Part shown: positions 1 to 12,080 of the stretch, piece by piece
How the letters are laid out: the number at the start of each line of letters is the position of its first letter
Numbering within the stretch: position 1 is the first letter of the stretch
Source of the DNA: Lumnitzera littorea
Taxonomy: Eukaryota > Streptophyta > Magnoliopsida > Myrtales > Combretaceae
Length of the DNA: 64,000 nucleotides
NCBI GenBank assembly: GCA_024138015.1
Contig: JAMXBB010000007.1
Coordinates: forward strand, 70,122,798-70,186,797
Direction of reading: 5' to 3'
Made by a program: the position numbers and the translations under genes
Notes under the pieces: generated by a model
What the model saw: only the letters and a program-made list of their open reading frames with translations
Told to the model about the DNA's origin: nothing
Database searches by the model: none

Positions 1-239
1 AAAATAATTAAACAGAAAAAAAAAAAAAAGACAAATGAAAGAGGAAAAGGAGGCTAGACCAAGCCAAGGGGGGCGCAGGTTGGATCTTCAACGGGCACTA
101 GAGTAGTCAGGTCGTATTAGAAAGCTCTCACTGTAGAGAGTTTTTAGCACAACTTATCCTAACTCAGAAAGCCTTGAGCTTACGTAAATCCTAGAAAGAG
201 AAAAAGGGGCCGTGTAAACCAAGAGAGTAGTGTTGTGAA
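1..239. other. Unassigned window edge
   Basis: Short edge sequence with a poly-A tract near the start and no reading frame of note. I see no recognisable feature in it. Confidence 0.4.
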
Positions 240-3200
240 TGGATTTAAATAATTGTAAGTGATGAGTTAATAATTTGTAGTAAAACAGAATCCTTGTAAA
301 CCCCTAAAATTTTCAACTTAATATCCAAAGTAGACCCAAGTCTACTAGAAGACTCTAAGAGTTGACAAGATGAGTTAAGATGAAAACCCTAAGATAACAA
401 TCAAAGATTCAATTGCGTATAAAATTTTTAGACCCTAAATGTATATAAACAATACAAATTGTACTCAAAAGTGATAAAACCCTAAAATTATAACTTTAAA
501 ACTATAAAAGTACTAAGTCATTATAATCTATTCCAAAACCCTAATTGCTAATATATCCTTAATATCATACTAAATCATTATCAAATAATCAAAATAATTT
601 TCAATTATTCATAAATGTTTACAATACTAATTTAATTTACTAGAAAACTAAGATATCACATTATATATCACATCCATCTTGTAATCATATAACTAAGTTA
701 GTATTTTATAGAGCTAAGTTTGTAGTTGATGTTTATACTACATGTAGTTAATATTAACATACTAAAAGGTATATTTCATGATAGTTACACTAATTACTAT
801 ACTAAATAATACATATAGGATATAAATACTTAGAGGGAGATCCCATTAATTATTCTTACTAATCATTTCAATAAACTCCATATTTCTTTTCATTTCCTTA
901 ATTTTCTTCCCAATTTTCCTTAATTACCTCATTATGTACACACAAATTACACTTAATTTCAAGTCAAATGTTGACCAAGTCAACAAATGTCATTGTCATC
1001 TAGAGTTTTTTTCCATTTTCTAAGGATTTCTTCTCTTATCTTTTGATTTTTTTTTTTTCCTTTCTTTTCCCCCTTTTCGCCATCCCTTCATCCCCTTCTA
1101 GATCCCACTTCTATTTCTTCTAAACACATCTAAAACACAACAAAATCCCCTTTTCCCCTCTTATCAAAACCGTAACCCCCTCTTCTTTTTCCCCTTTTCT
1201 AAACTTCCATTTTTTTCTTTTACCTTTACCTTAATACATATCTTATATCCTAATATCTAAGTAAACTCTTCACCCTTATCTAGAAGGAAAAAGAGATATG
1301 TTTTCATATAATCTTTCATCTCGAATTAGTAATTAGTTATTCATGTTATGTTAGTTTTGGAATTATCATGTAATATGCACATGTATGTTGACACAAATAA
1401 GATTCTTATATACATGTACATAAGTGTAGGAACACTGAGGTATAAGAGTAGAATACATAGTATAAATATACATATACATAGATAAGAATAGGAAAACTAC
1501 TTATACATAAACATAAAAAGCCATGTACATGAATACCCTTTTATGTACATAACCTAAAATAAAGAGTATACTAAATATATAAACATATACCTTGCTAAAT
1601 GAGCCTTTAAAGTGCAAAAATATGGATTTTGTGATGATTTCTTAAAGGTGTATATTAAGCATACGAAAATACGTATAAAAATACATATGTAACCGTATGC
1701 ATATACGGGTATATGTACTAGTATACATACAAGTATATTAGAAGTATAAATATACACATAACCTATGTATAGAATACAAAAAAGTATAAGTATAAAGTAT
1801 ACATAAGTAATGACATAAGTATAACATAATTGATAACATAAGTGATGACATAAGCCTATAAAATAGTAAAATATAAGATAACATAATAAAATAATATATA
1901 TATATATACATGTACATATATGGGCTGAAACTTCCTTAAGCTCTTAATACCCATCTTAAATTGAATTGACCTTATTTAAGTCCATAAATTAGTAATCACA
2001 ATGTAAAATCATTTAAGTATAAAAATCTAATAGCTAATTAGACCATTAAATACTAAAATAAGATATAAAACTAGGTAACAAGAATATTTAAGATTCAATA
2101 GTTAAAATTTCAATAAATCTAATCCATATCGTAAAACACGGGTATTAAAGTCCAAAACAAACATCACCGTGTGAACTTACATCCGAAAATAATGAAAAAT
2201 GACTATAAACTTGTAAATATCGAAGATAGAATGAAAAAGTCATTTACGATTAGCAATAAAGATTAATCTAATATAAAAACTGATAGTAACCTAAGTAGAA
2301 TTTGGTAGATAAATGTCTAAAACCATTAATTAATTCAATTACTTATTATCATCTTTATCTCGTAATGATTAGGTGATCCCGATGAGAGTTTAGATCTTCC
2401 AACTGATTATTATGATAAACATGACAAAAGCCAAGGCCAAGTGAGTACTCCCGATGACTCTATACTTGCTTTGTATTTGTAGTTTGTGCACTTAAATTAA
2501 ATAGTAATAACTTAATGCGTGGAAATTCGAGATATACATGTGCTTGATACTGATTGAATACTGTGAAAAATATTATTAAATATGATAATTGAGGATTTGA
2601 TTGTATGATTGATTGTTACATGATTTGGATGGTTTATGGATATTGATTGATCACCACATAATTTGACTTAATTATACTTGGCTTATCTTAAATTAATAAG
2701 GGTTATGCATTAACCATACCATGCATTGCATTTCTTATTCCGACCATCACTTCATGCTGAGGTAAAAAGAGACTATGCGGGGGTTGTTTATATATATTGA
2801 ATTAACGTGTTTAGTACAGTGCACTCATACAACATGACCTTACCCCAGCCCACGAGCTTACTAGGCACTAGAGACATCAACCATCTGGCTAAAGGTCAAA
2901 TCTAGAGACCTCCGCTATAAGGTGTGAATGTGGACTGCGAGGACCACCTCATCGCTAGACCTGTGATTTTAGTATACTATTAGATTCCTTAGAAATGGAA
3001 ATGTATTTTGCAAAATACGAAATCTAAATTTATGGTTACAAACCCAAAGCCTGGATGTGATTGGTGCCGATGTATCTCCAACCCTTATCGTGAAGGGCAT
3101 TAAAATCCGATATTATATGCAACACCAATCAACTGCATATATTGTTTGGCAACTGCGTGCACATGCGTTCATATAATTATAATAATTTGTTTGATAACTT

Positions 3201-3560
3201 ACTTACCAGTATAGTATAAGAGATAACTCACTAAACTCTTGTAACTTACTCTTGTAACTTACTCTCTAATAGTTTTTCTTTAGCAAGTTGATAGATAATC
3301 GAATATGGGTTAAGAGCCGAACGTTGAGTGCAAGTATTGAGACATTTTAAAGGTTGGAATTAAAGAGAAGTTGTTTAGTTCATGTGAAACTTTAAATATA
3401 AATACCACTTATGTACTTAGATTTTTCAACCTTATTAAGTTTAAACTTTTAAGTCCATATTACTTGATCTTATCATTTAGTAAGGAATACTGATTCTTTG
3501 CTGCTCTGAGAAACTATGGGATATTGGACATCCGACATCCATAGTTATTTTTATTTATAT
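240..3560 (+). repeat. Diverged LTR-like block A
   Basis: This block matches block B (about 4101-7600) in the same order over several anchors: ACGAGCTTACTAGG-type sequence at 2852 (B 6903), a TATCTCCAACC...AGGGCAT stretch near 3073 (B 7162), and a TGTTTGGCA stretch near 3143 (B 7231). A CT-rich tract at 1010-1200 has a weaker counterpart at 4760-4860. Phrases such as the TAACTCACTAA stretch near 3225 resemble LTRs of plant gypsy elements, so I read A and B as LTR remnants. I could not find TG/CA ends, a primer site or target duplications, so the edges are approximate. No coding sequence is recognisable. Confidence 0.45.
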
Positions 3561-4100
3561 GTTACAATAAATTAATTACTTAAAAATCAATAATCTTAGT
3601 GATTTATCATTTAAAGTCTTACAATCTCTGACTTGTAAAGCGGTTTCCATATCATAGGTGTACATGTGACATAGAAATTTTCAAGCAATCTTACTAGACC
3701 CCCTTTAGGGTCCTGACAATCCCCTATTTATAGGTATCATGGTCAAGTTAAAGATGAAAAATATTAAATGCAATATGATTTTCTTCCATGTTTGAGCAAA
3801 GCGAACTTAGACAATATGTGATGCTAAATACAAAGCTACGTGTGGAAAACATAATTAACATGCACCAAGAGTATGCTGATTACGCGTAGGAGTGTGCAAA
3901 GTATGTCAAACACGTGTAAGATTGTGCCTTATGACATAATGACTACGTGGCAATGACATGATAAGTGACATGACATAAAGTGGCAATGATGTAAACCCTG
4001 CTTCTAGCGAGTTTACAATTCAACTAAAAGTACTTCCTAAAAATTCCCAAGGATCAACTAAACTAAGAATACAGGTTTACATTTAAAAACGAATTTAACT
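3561..4100. other. Spacer between blocks A and B
   Basis: Non-coding sequence with no long frame. It holds short repeated phrases around 3930-3990 (variants of TGACATGA and GTGGCAATGA). It may be the remains of an internal region between two LTRs or part of one of them. Confidence 0.3.
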
Positions 4101-7100
4101 TTCCAATTTGAAAGTCTATTATTAATAAAACCCGAACATGAAAAACTATAAACTCTAAAGTCACCCAAGACCCTAAACCCTAAAACAATTAAGGACTTAT
4201 AACCTTAAGCAAGTAATTGATAATTTAATTTGAATAATTTCATTCAACTCTAGAAAATTTCATGATTTTATAAGAATTAAATCATAATTTATAAAACAAT
4301 TTAAGAAGCAAACTCTAAAAGAATTTCCTATAAGACAATTTCCTATAAGTCAATTTCCTTATCCTCATACTTAAGCCTTATATACGTGAATAAGTGAACC
4401 AAACAATCACCCTAAATAACTTATCAATTGAGAGTTAGAATTATTTATCAATTAATAACTTATCAAAAACTAGTGATAAGACACTTCCCTTATCACACCT
4501 TAACTTATACTGCATATGGACAAGATATCGTAAGATTTCATGTGTTCAACTTTAATAAAGAAGACAAGACAATTCCATGCTTAAAAGGAGGCCTATATGG
4601 CCGGTTCTTACATGGCTAGGAAGGGAGGCCATGCCTTGTCTTTCACCAATCAATCAACTTATCTTACACTCCATTATTCACTTCTTAATGCTTACATCAT
4701 CTAGTCTTGTCAAATGTTGGCTTTTATGTATGCTACAAGATAACAAAATCAAGGTTCTTAAACACACTTCTTACCCCCATACAACCAGCCACTCTCTCTC
4801 TCATATCCCTTACTTTCACTTTCATTTTTACTTCGATTTCCCTCACTTTAAAATCAACCTAAAAGAGGAAACACAAAAATCTACATTGCCTCCACTTATA
4901 GTTCTAATCCTCACGGCACAAAAGCTCTACTTTGTGTATTCCATTTGTCAACCTTCAAAGCCACTTTTAGGATCCTTAGAACATCCTTTAAACCCCACTT
5001 CAAAGGACCAAAACTCAAGATTCTGAAAATGTGGCAAGAAGGAGAAAGTAAGACAAAAAGCTTAAGTAGAAACTTAGTGTACAACCACTATACTTTTGCT
5101 TTATAGATGAGTAAGTATTTTTTTGTGTTAGTAGCTTAGTATTCCATGTTAGGAGACCAAGTTTTCTTGAAGACATTAGTATGATCATAAATTGATTAAA
5201 TAACTAAAACCACCCTAAGAAGTAAACTCATAAAATCCTTACATGAAAGTTAACTTATGAGCATGTAAAGTTGGTATTATGTGGAGATACTTGTTTAACA
5301 CTTAGAATGGAAGATTTTAAGTTGAAAAAATCATGAAATGAGAACTTGAATGAAGAGAAAGCATGCTGGACGTAAGGAGTTGTAAGTCATTTGGATGTTA
5401 CTTTCACTTGTATTAAGTTAAATATGCTCAAATCTAAACTTAAGTAAAGAAAAATCCATTACATAAAGCTTTTACGAGGAAACCAACTTTGTAAGACATG
5501 AACAATAATATGGAAGTTGTAATAAGTACGAGATCTACCTTTTTCATGTAAAGTGTGAGCTAAGTAATCATCTCATGGAAGAAAAGTTAAGTTAAGATTT
5601 GAATATAAGCAACCTAGGTTCATGATCTAACACCTAAACTTAAGAAAATTATGAAACAAGTTAAAAAATCAAGTGAGAGTCCTTAGGATTCACCACAAAT
5701 AGACATGGAACCTTGTTGAAAGACACTTAAAAATATGATAAAAGTAAGTAAAAAAAGTAAAAAAATCAACCAAGGTAAGTACGATAAGTGTATAAAGCCT
5801 AAAACTCAAAACCAAGCTTAAAACTTCTAAAACAAACCTCAAACTCCAAGTTAAACCCTCATTAAATTTTTTACCAACAACTTACCCCAACAATAAAAGT
5901 TGTTTTAAGACTCTTAAGAAGCCCACAAAACATACCCTAAGCCTAAGAAAGTGACTATCCTTGATTTGGATAAAAAAAATAAGCCCATTTGACAACTTAA
6001 GCCAACTTAAAAGCCTAAAAAGTTGTTAGCCTTAGTAATGTAAATCAAAGTTGAAAATCTAACCTTAAGGAGTATTTTAAGCCTAAAATGAGATCCTAAA
6101 CCCAAGCCCAAGGGACTTCTCAAGTTACCAAAAAGCCCAATAACCAAACAAAGCCCAAAAGCACTCCAAATCATGAAGATTGCTACTGTTCAGACCTATG
6201 GTAAGATTTTCATGCCTGATCTCGAAAATCTAACCTCACCATGTTAAAGTACACTCGAAAATGATGAAGATTAACTATAATATCATAAAAATCAGATTTA
6301 AAATGAGAAAGTTATGCGCGATTGAACTTTTAAGTAAAACTAGGGAAAAATACGAAACCAAGTCAAAAGTATAACTTAAAGGGTTTTAGTTTAGTTTTCC
6401 AAATTCTATTTCGAATCCTTATAGTATTATATTTGCAATGTCCAGGGGACCCAACTTTTAGAGAAGACCTGCCCTCGAATTATTTTGATTATTCCACATG
6501 GTTGAGTGAGTAAATTCCTAATAACTCCTTACTTGGTTTTAATTGTAGAATAGATGTACTTAAACTCATATATGGAATTGGGATACTTGTCAGACATGGG
6601 AAATGCATGTGTGTGAATTTATGATTGAATATGATGGCTTGATAATCAGATAATAATGGGAATTGTTTTTTATGACATATACATGCAATTGTATAGAATG
6701 AAATTGTCCGATCACCATGAAAACTGGATTAAACACTTATACGATTTAGAAAATTCAATGAATCATGCATTCCTCGTAATTGCATTGGATGACACCAACT
6801 GCCACTTCACACAGAAAATGGGAAGGGACTCATAGGAGGAGGGCCTCCCACAAGATTAAGCACTAGCTACGCCGTCATTTTATTGAGTCTTTGTCCTAAG
6901 CTAACGAGCTTACTAGGGGTCGAGAGACGCCAACCGTTAGCAAGGGGTCATGTCTTATGGCTTCTACTTATAGCGTATGTTTGTAAATTGCAGAAACCAA
7001 CATACCGCTAGACTTGGGATTTTGAAAATAATTTGTTGCTCGAAATGAAAGTATATTATATACATTCTATATATATATGGTTTTGTTTTGACTTAAGCAC

Positions 7101-7600
7101 AATAGTATGATCAATATAAAACCTAAGTACTAGGACTCGAATTTTGGTTTGTGTTGGTTAATTATCTCCAACCTCGATTACAGAGGGCATAATTTTGATT
7201 TGTATGTAGTTTCTACGCCATTGCATGTATTGTTTGGCATATTGATTAATCATGCATCAATATGTTTGTGTATTAAATAAATTTTTGTCATACAATATTA
7301 ACAAGGGGATTTATCTCACTAAGCGTAAGCTTACACCCCAATAGATTTTTATTGATGCAAGACCATCTCTTCATTCATCCGGGTTGAGGAATGCTCGAAG
7401 TAAGTCTTGTTTGGAGACGAGATGGAGCGTTTAGAAAACGGAGAGGAGATTTTGTAGTAGACTTTTGTAAATAATCATTTATCTTTATTTTTCAGTTCAT
7501 TTTATAGATAGAAGTTTGTAATGCAAATTCCTATACAAACTACATTCATTTGTAATATTCTTTTGGTGTGAAATTCAATAATCCATACGTTTATTTAATT
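4101..7600 (+). repeat. Diverged LTR-like block B
   Basis: Counterpart of block A, offset by about 4.05-4.09 kb at the best anchors. The region 6180-7560 is best preserved, including an ATGAGAAAGTTATGCGCGAT stretch near 6304 that resembles LTRs of several plant gypsy families, and a TTATCTCACTAAGCG stretch near 7312. The 149-codon open frame at 4577-5026 lies here. Its composition is biased and I recognise no domain in it, so I treat it as chance. Boundaries are approximate because no terminal TG/CA or target duplication could be fixed. Confidence 0.45.
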
Positions 7601-8289
7601 AATTTACATCAAAGAAATAAATTATAGTTAAATTACTTGATATTACTTATCTATGGGGCTAGTGGTAACATATAATGGAAGGAGTCTTGTATATCGTATG
7701 AAATGCCTACGATCAATAAGGGGTTGATTACAAATCTTTATACGGTATACGGCAATTTATCACTACAACGATACTATTGAGTCGTGTTAGATGATGTGGT
7801 GATGACATGGCAGATAAGGTAACATGACATGGCGACAACATGGTATGGTGATGCGATGGGTGACATGGATGCATCCACCAATAAAGGATAGATAAGTATC
7901 CAAGTGAGAGAAGGAAAAAAAAAAAGATACATTTTGCACCTTCCATAAATCAAACCTAAATCTATAGGTCATATACAATATTAAGTCAGAATATGTTACC
8001 ATCAACCTGTTGGCCTATGCCTTATCCATCTATGCAATCAAATTGCATATATAGATTAGGTTAGCTTAGGTTATATTCAAATCTAAGCCTTGACTTATTA
8101 TCCCTCTTCTCTTTTAATTATTTAGGACCCTAAAAAATACTAAGGTTAAATTAAAAAAAAATATTCTCTATCTAAAAAACTAATTTTTTTTTTTTCTATT
8201 TTTTCGTACTTTTCTAATTTTTCTATTTTTTGTGCTTTTTTTTTTATTAGGACCCTTTATCCTATTCTAAAAACTCTAAAACTGCTAGG
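7601..8289. other. Unassigned AT-rich DNA
   Basis: Non-coding. Around 7790-7870 there is a cluster of imperfect GACATGGYGA-like repeats, which explains the open frames there. Poly-A and poly-T tracts follow at 7915-8260. Confidence 0.35.
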
Positions 8290-8722
8290 GGGACAAAAAT
8301 GGAATGTCTATATCTATTAAAGAAACTTTTAATTTCTTGCCTAGTTGAAATTGAAATTTTTAATATTCTTGAAACAATATGTTGATTTGAGTCTCATTAA
8401 TAGTGTTAGTTCTTTCATGTGTCTCCTTAAGCTTATCCCAACCTTCCTTAGTAGTCTAGCAAGCAAAAACAAGGGTAAATTCTAAGAGAGAAATACAACT
8501 GATCAATAAGCACTTAGCTCTCATGTTTATTGAAGCTTGATACTTTTCAATCTTGTTGATCAGTGGATATATAAGTTCATAATCTCCTTGATCAATGACT
8601 TCCCTTGCTTCATAGTTAGTAGCTTAGATGAATGACTCCATCCTGCATTTCTAATCAGAATAGTTAAAGCCATCAATGAAAGGAGCATAACCTATTTGCA
8701 CTAAAGGCAAATGATCAACCAT
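8290..8722 (-). pseudogene. Ty1/copia gag N-terminal fragment
   Basis: Minus-strand translation from the ATG at 8722 gives copia gag signatures despite stops: a PLVQIGYAPFIDGFNYSD-like start (family pattern: PP.F.G.NY..WK.RM), then CRMESFI, NYEAREVIDQGDYEL, INMRAKCLLISCISLLEF and a TKEGWDKLKETHERTNTI stretch (the family's A..AWDKL...HEGT). Gag forms the cytoplasmic virus-like particle of the element. The expected WK after NYSD is interrupted by a stop and other stops follow, so it cannot make a full protein. It lies directly downstream of the primer site, where gag belongs. The family call is secure; the end points are approximate. Confidence 0.65.
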
Positions 8723-8756
8723 TATAGATCTTTTCTTGAAATTAGTATAAGAGTTC

Positions 8757-8769
8757 TCTCTGGTACCAA
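8757..8769 (-). other. Primer-binding site, initiator tRNA-Met type
   Basis: On the minus strand the sequence is TGGTACCAGAGAG. It matches the usual copia primer site TGGTATCAGAGC except for a T-to-C change and the last bases. It sits one base from the LTR edge at 8771, as expected for minus-strand DNA priming. Confidence 0.65.
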
Positions 8770-8770
8770 G

Positions 8771-10253
8771 TATTGGTCTTTCACAAGCAATTAAGAGTAT
8801 AGAAGGGTGTGTAAATTGATTGCTTAAGAAAATCTAAAACTTTTTTGAAATAAAGAACCCCTTTTGATTACTTATATGAATGGCTTAGAGTTTAGCAAAG
8901 TATGTGCAAACAAAGAATTAAAAACAAATAAGTAAAAGAGAGAGGGCTCAACGAAATCAAACAAAGGATTTATAGAGGTTCTTCCAAATGAGCTAATCCT
9001 TTCTTCCAGCTTCACTTATTGGAGATTTGGTCATTCACACCGATCCTTCTACTATTTTCAATAATTAAAAGTAGAGTACAAGTATAGCCTTTTGGCCTAC
9101 AATCAATAGAGTACAAGTATAGTCTTTTGGCCTACAATCAATAGAGTTCAATTATCCTAGCTTATCTCTAGTGATAATAGAACTATTGTAGTCTACTCCC
9201 TCTCTTGATTACAATACAATTTGATTCAAATAAGTTTAGGCGGAAAATAAATGTAACTTCCTAAGGTATTCAACACCAAGGACTTGTAAACAATTGAGAT
9301 AATAAAGTTCACTCAAGATTAATCTTTCGAATGTTTTCTGCAATGAATGTCAGAGAATTTTTTTTTTTTTTTTCATGCCTCCTTATCTTTTTAAATTTAA
9401 GAATAATAGCTAGTGAATTCTTTAGACATTGAATGAGCCTTATCTTCTTTGGTTAAGCTTAAATAACCTACACATTGGTTGATCCTTATCTCCTTGTAAA
9501 TTTGAAATATTAAGTTTGTTGTCACTAAAATATCTCCATAAAATCTATAAAATTCAAAATATTCAAATATGAATTACCCTCTCTTCCCAATCTTCGAATA
9601 ATCTTATGTCTTGTAGATAGACTTAATTGGATAAAATCTTCACAGCTTTAAATCTCTTAATAATTTAGCTTCCATGATATTCTCACAACTTCAATTCAAA
9701 ATATTTAAAACTTGTGATCCTTATTTTTATCTCCATGTGCTAACCAACTTAACCTTGACATTATACCTCTGAAGAATTTATATGATAATCTCCCTTAAAT
9801 AGTGAAACGTGTCAAATGTATTACCCCAATACACTTGACTAGTGGAGTCAAGCTTTATCTTGCAAAACAAACAAGATATGATAAAATTAAGTTCTTCAAA
9901 GTTGCTTCTAATCCACTTCTATGTCTTTCGAACTCTTCAAAACAGCTTCTGTGCTCATTAAGATTGCTTGTAAGTTTGTTCCTAAGTATGTGAGATCTCT
10001 CTTTTCTTTAGATTTCAAGCTTTTAAGTATGCTTATAACTCTTTGTCCATCAAGAAACCTACTAACTCATCCTTTAGGCATTAAACCTTCTAACTTCTTA
10101 GTCTTCATGCACTATTTATGGGTCATGTTTTCTAATTACTTGCTTCTATCTTTGCTTCTAAGTCTGTATCTTTATTATCAACACCTAAAACACTTATTAG
10201 TGAACCTCTAGTGTTTATTATCATCAAAATATGCCATCAAGGGATTCAATACA
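8771..10253 (-). repeat. Copia LTR (family shared with 44396-46124)
   Basis: The plus-strand left edge reads TATTGGTCTTTC and the right edge ends GGGATTCAATACA. These correspond to TGTTGGTCCTAG and GGAGAATTAACA in the solo LTR at 44396-46124, so TG has become TA at one end. Inside, an AGGGTGTGTAAATTG-like stretch and a TTATCATCAAAA stretch near the right end also match. It contains the small frames at 9802-10211, which I do not consider genes. Confidence 0.7.
9073..9142. repeat. 35-bp tandem duplication inside copia LTR
   Basis: Two adjacent 35-bp units (9073-9107 and 9108-9142) differ at one position (GCC versus GTC). I did not find this duplication in the related solo LTR at 44 kb, so it probably arose in this copy. 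Confidence 0.8.
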
Positions 10254-10258
10254 TCACA

Positions 10259-12080
10259 AGGAATATAAATTGGTGTGGTATAAATTAGTGTGACTTCAAA
10301 ATTTCCAAACTTCTTAAGAAGCTTCTTTGCATAACGTCTTCATAACAATGCGATGCCATTTTCACTTCTCATAATTTAACACCCAACATCGTATTAGCTT
10401 CATCAATATCTTTCATTGTGATACCAACATCGCTCCTTAAATTTTTATGGCTCAAGATCACATTGGCTTCACCCATATTTCTTTACATCAAATTTCAAAG
10501 CCCAAAAGGAATGGATGGGTACATGCACCTATGCGAAGGCTAGTACTAAATAATAGCGTATCATCTACATATAGACCAATAATTACAATAATCATTGACA
10601 ACTTTTTTATATACACTTTTATCTAACTCTATTGTTAGAAAGGCCATCACTCATACTTAATCAAACTTTTCATGCCCCTTTATTAGGTGCTTGCTTAACG
10701 CCATGTAAGGACTTTTCCAATTTGCATTTTTTTTTTTTATTTCCTAAGCCAAGAAAAACGCATCCTTCAAACTGAATCATATCTACTTACCTGTTGATCC
10801 GTCAAAATCAAATTTTCTTTTAAAAATCCATTTGCAGTCCCTAGGCTTAGCGCCTGGAGGTAAGTATACAAATTTCCTAGTTTATTTTGCAAAATTGAGT
10901 TTATTTCAATTTTATTCGCTTCTTGATAAAATTAGAGTGCTTCCATATATGCAATAGGGGCTTTGTCAACTAAATCAATGTGAAAACCATCTCCCAATGA
11001 AAATTCTTTTCTTCATCGACTACTTCATCTTTATCACTTTATTTCTTACACCACAATTTTCATTTTTTATAACCTCTACTCTCAGCTTAGAAGATATTTT
11101 ATTTAATAGTGAAAAAGTACTTTGACAAAATTTAACATTTTTTGTTTTAACAATAATATTGCAACCTAAAACGTTACTTTTCAAAATAAGGAATCTATAT
11201 ACAGCATTATTCTCGGCATATCTAGTAAACAAACAATCAGAAGCTTTTGAACCTATCATTCATTTTTAATGTTCAAATAATATGATTTTTACCATCTCTA
11301 CATTTTTAAATATTTTAATTATGTACACATCATTTCCATAATTCATAAGGATTTATTTTCTTTTCCTAATACCGAGACTCTATTTTGAAGGTGATAAACA
11401 GAAAACGTTGCTCCTCTCAGCAGGCACTCTGGTGCAGAGCTAGCTACTAACAAAAATGGAATTTATCATTTCTTTTAATGTTTGCTTTTCCCTTTTTGCG
11501 ACGTCATTTTATTTCGGATGAATAAGAGGATGTTATTTCATTAATTGTTCGTTTATTCTCACGATAAACATTAAATAATACGTATTCACACACCTATATA
11601 ATCTAACTCTTTTAATCATTTCATTTAATCGTTTTTCTTCTTAAACTTTATGTGTGAAAAACATACCGAAAGCCATATCTTTATTTCTCAATTGGTATAT
11701 TGTCATGTATCTTGAATAAAATTACTTATGTATATTACGAAGTATCCTTTTTCACCTCCGATCATGGTTTGTTTTTTTAGTCCTCTTGTTCTGTGTGTAT
11801 GAAATTCAAAGTTCAGTTTCTTTATGTCTTAAATAATTTAACTTCTACATACACTTCACATTTATTTGTTAAATTGTAAATTACACTGTTGATTTTTTCT
11901 TTACATTTATCACGTGCTAATATGTCATAATTTATCATGTCATAAATCAATAGAGCCGATCGAATAAGCATAAGAAGCACTAGACTTTCACTCATGATTT
12001 CAGCAATATCGAGTATAAAGAGACTTTTAGCTGTAGTAACTTGATAAATGCGTGAAATAAAACGCTTATCTCTACTTAAA
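10259..12080 (-). pseudogene. Ty1/copia pol relic (integrase to reverse transcriptase)
   Basis: Reading the minus strand from right to left gives copia pol motifs in the right order with many frameshifts and stops. Integrase core pieces come first (LRNKDMAFGMFFTHKV near 11680, KREKQTLKEMINSIFVSS near 11500, ECLLRGATFSVYHLQNRV near 11430). Next is a YELWK...LKYLK linker, then an 80-codon open piece at 11259-11020 beginning IGSKASDCLFTRYAENNAVY, the family's DC.F.GYA.N..AYRF region. Reverse transcriptase follows (PGAKPRDCKWIFKRKFDF near 10860), ending with RRYAKKLLKKFGNFEV near 10315. No RNase H is seen beyond the junction with the copia LTR at 10253. Family call secure, borders approximate. 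Confidence 0.75.

Larger units (their letters stand above)
8290..10253 (-). mobile_element. Ty1/copia element fragment (5' LTR, primer site, gag)
   Basis: Read on the minus strand, the order is LTR (10253 to 8771), primer-binding site (8769 to 8757) and a decayed gag (8722 to 8290). The rest of the element to the left is not visible, so it is truncated. Its right edge abuts a different copia pol relic at 10254, which suggests that one copia element inserted into another. The LTR is homologous to the solo LTR at 44396-46124. Confidence 0.7.

Noticed and set aside
4577..5026. 149-codon plus-strand open frame as a host gene
   Set aside because: Biased composition, no recognisable domain, and it lies in an LTR-like block.
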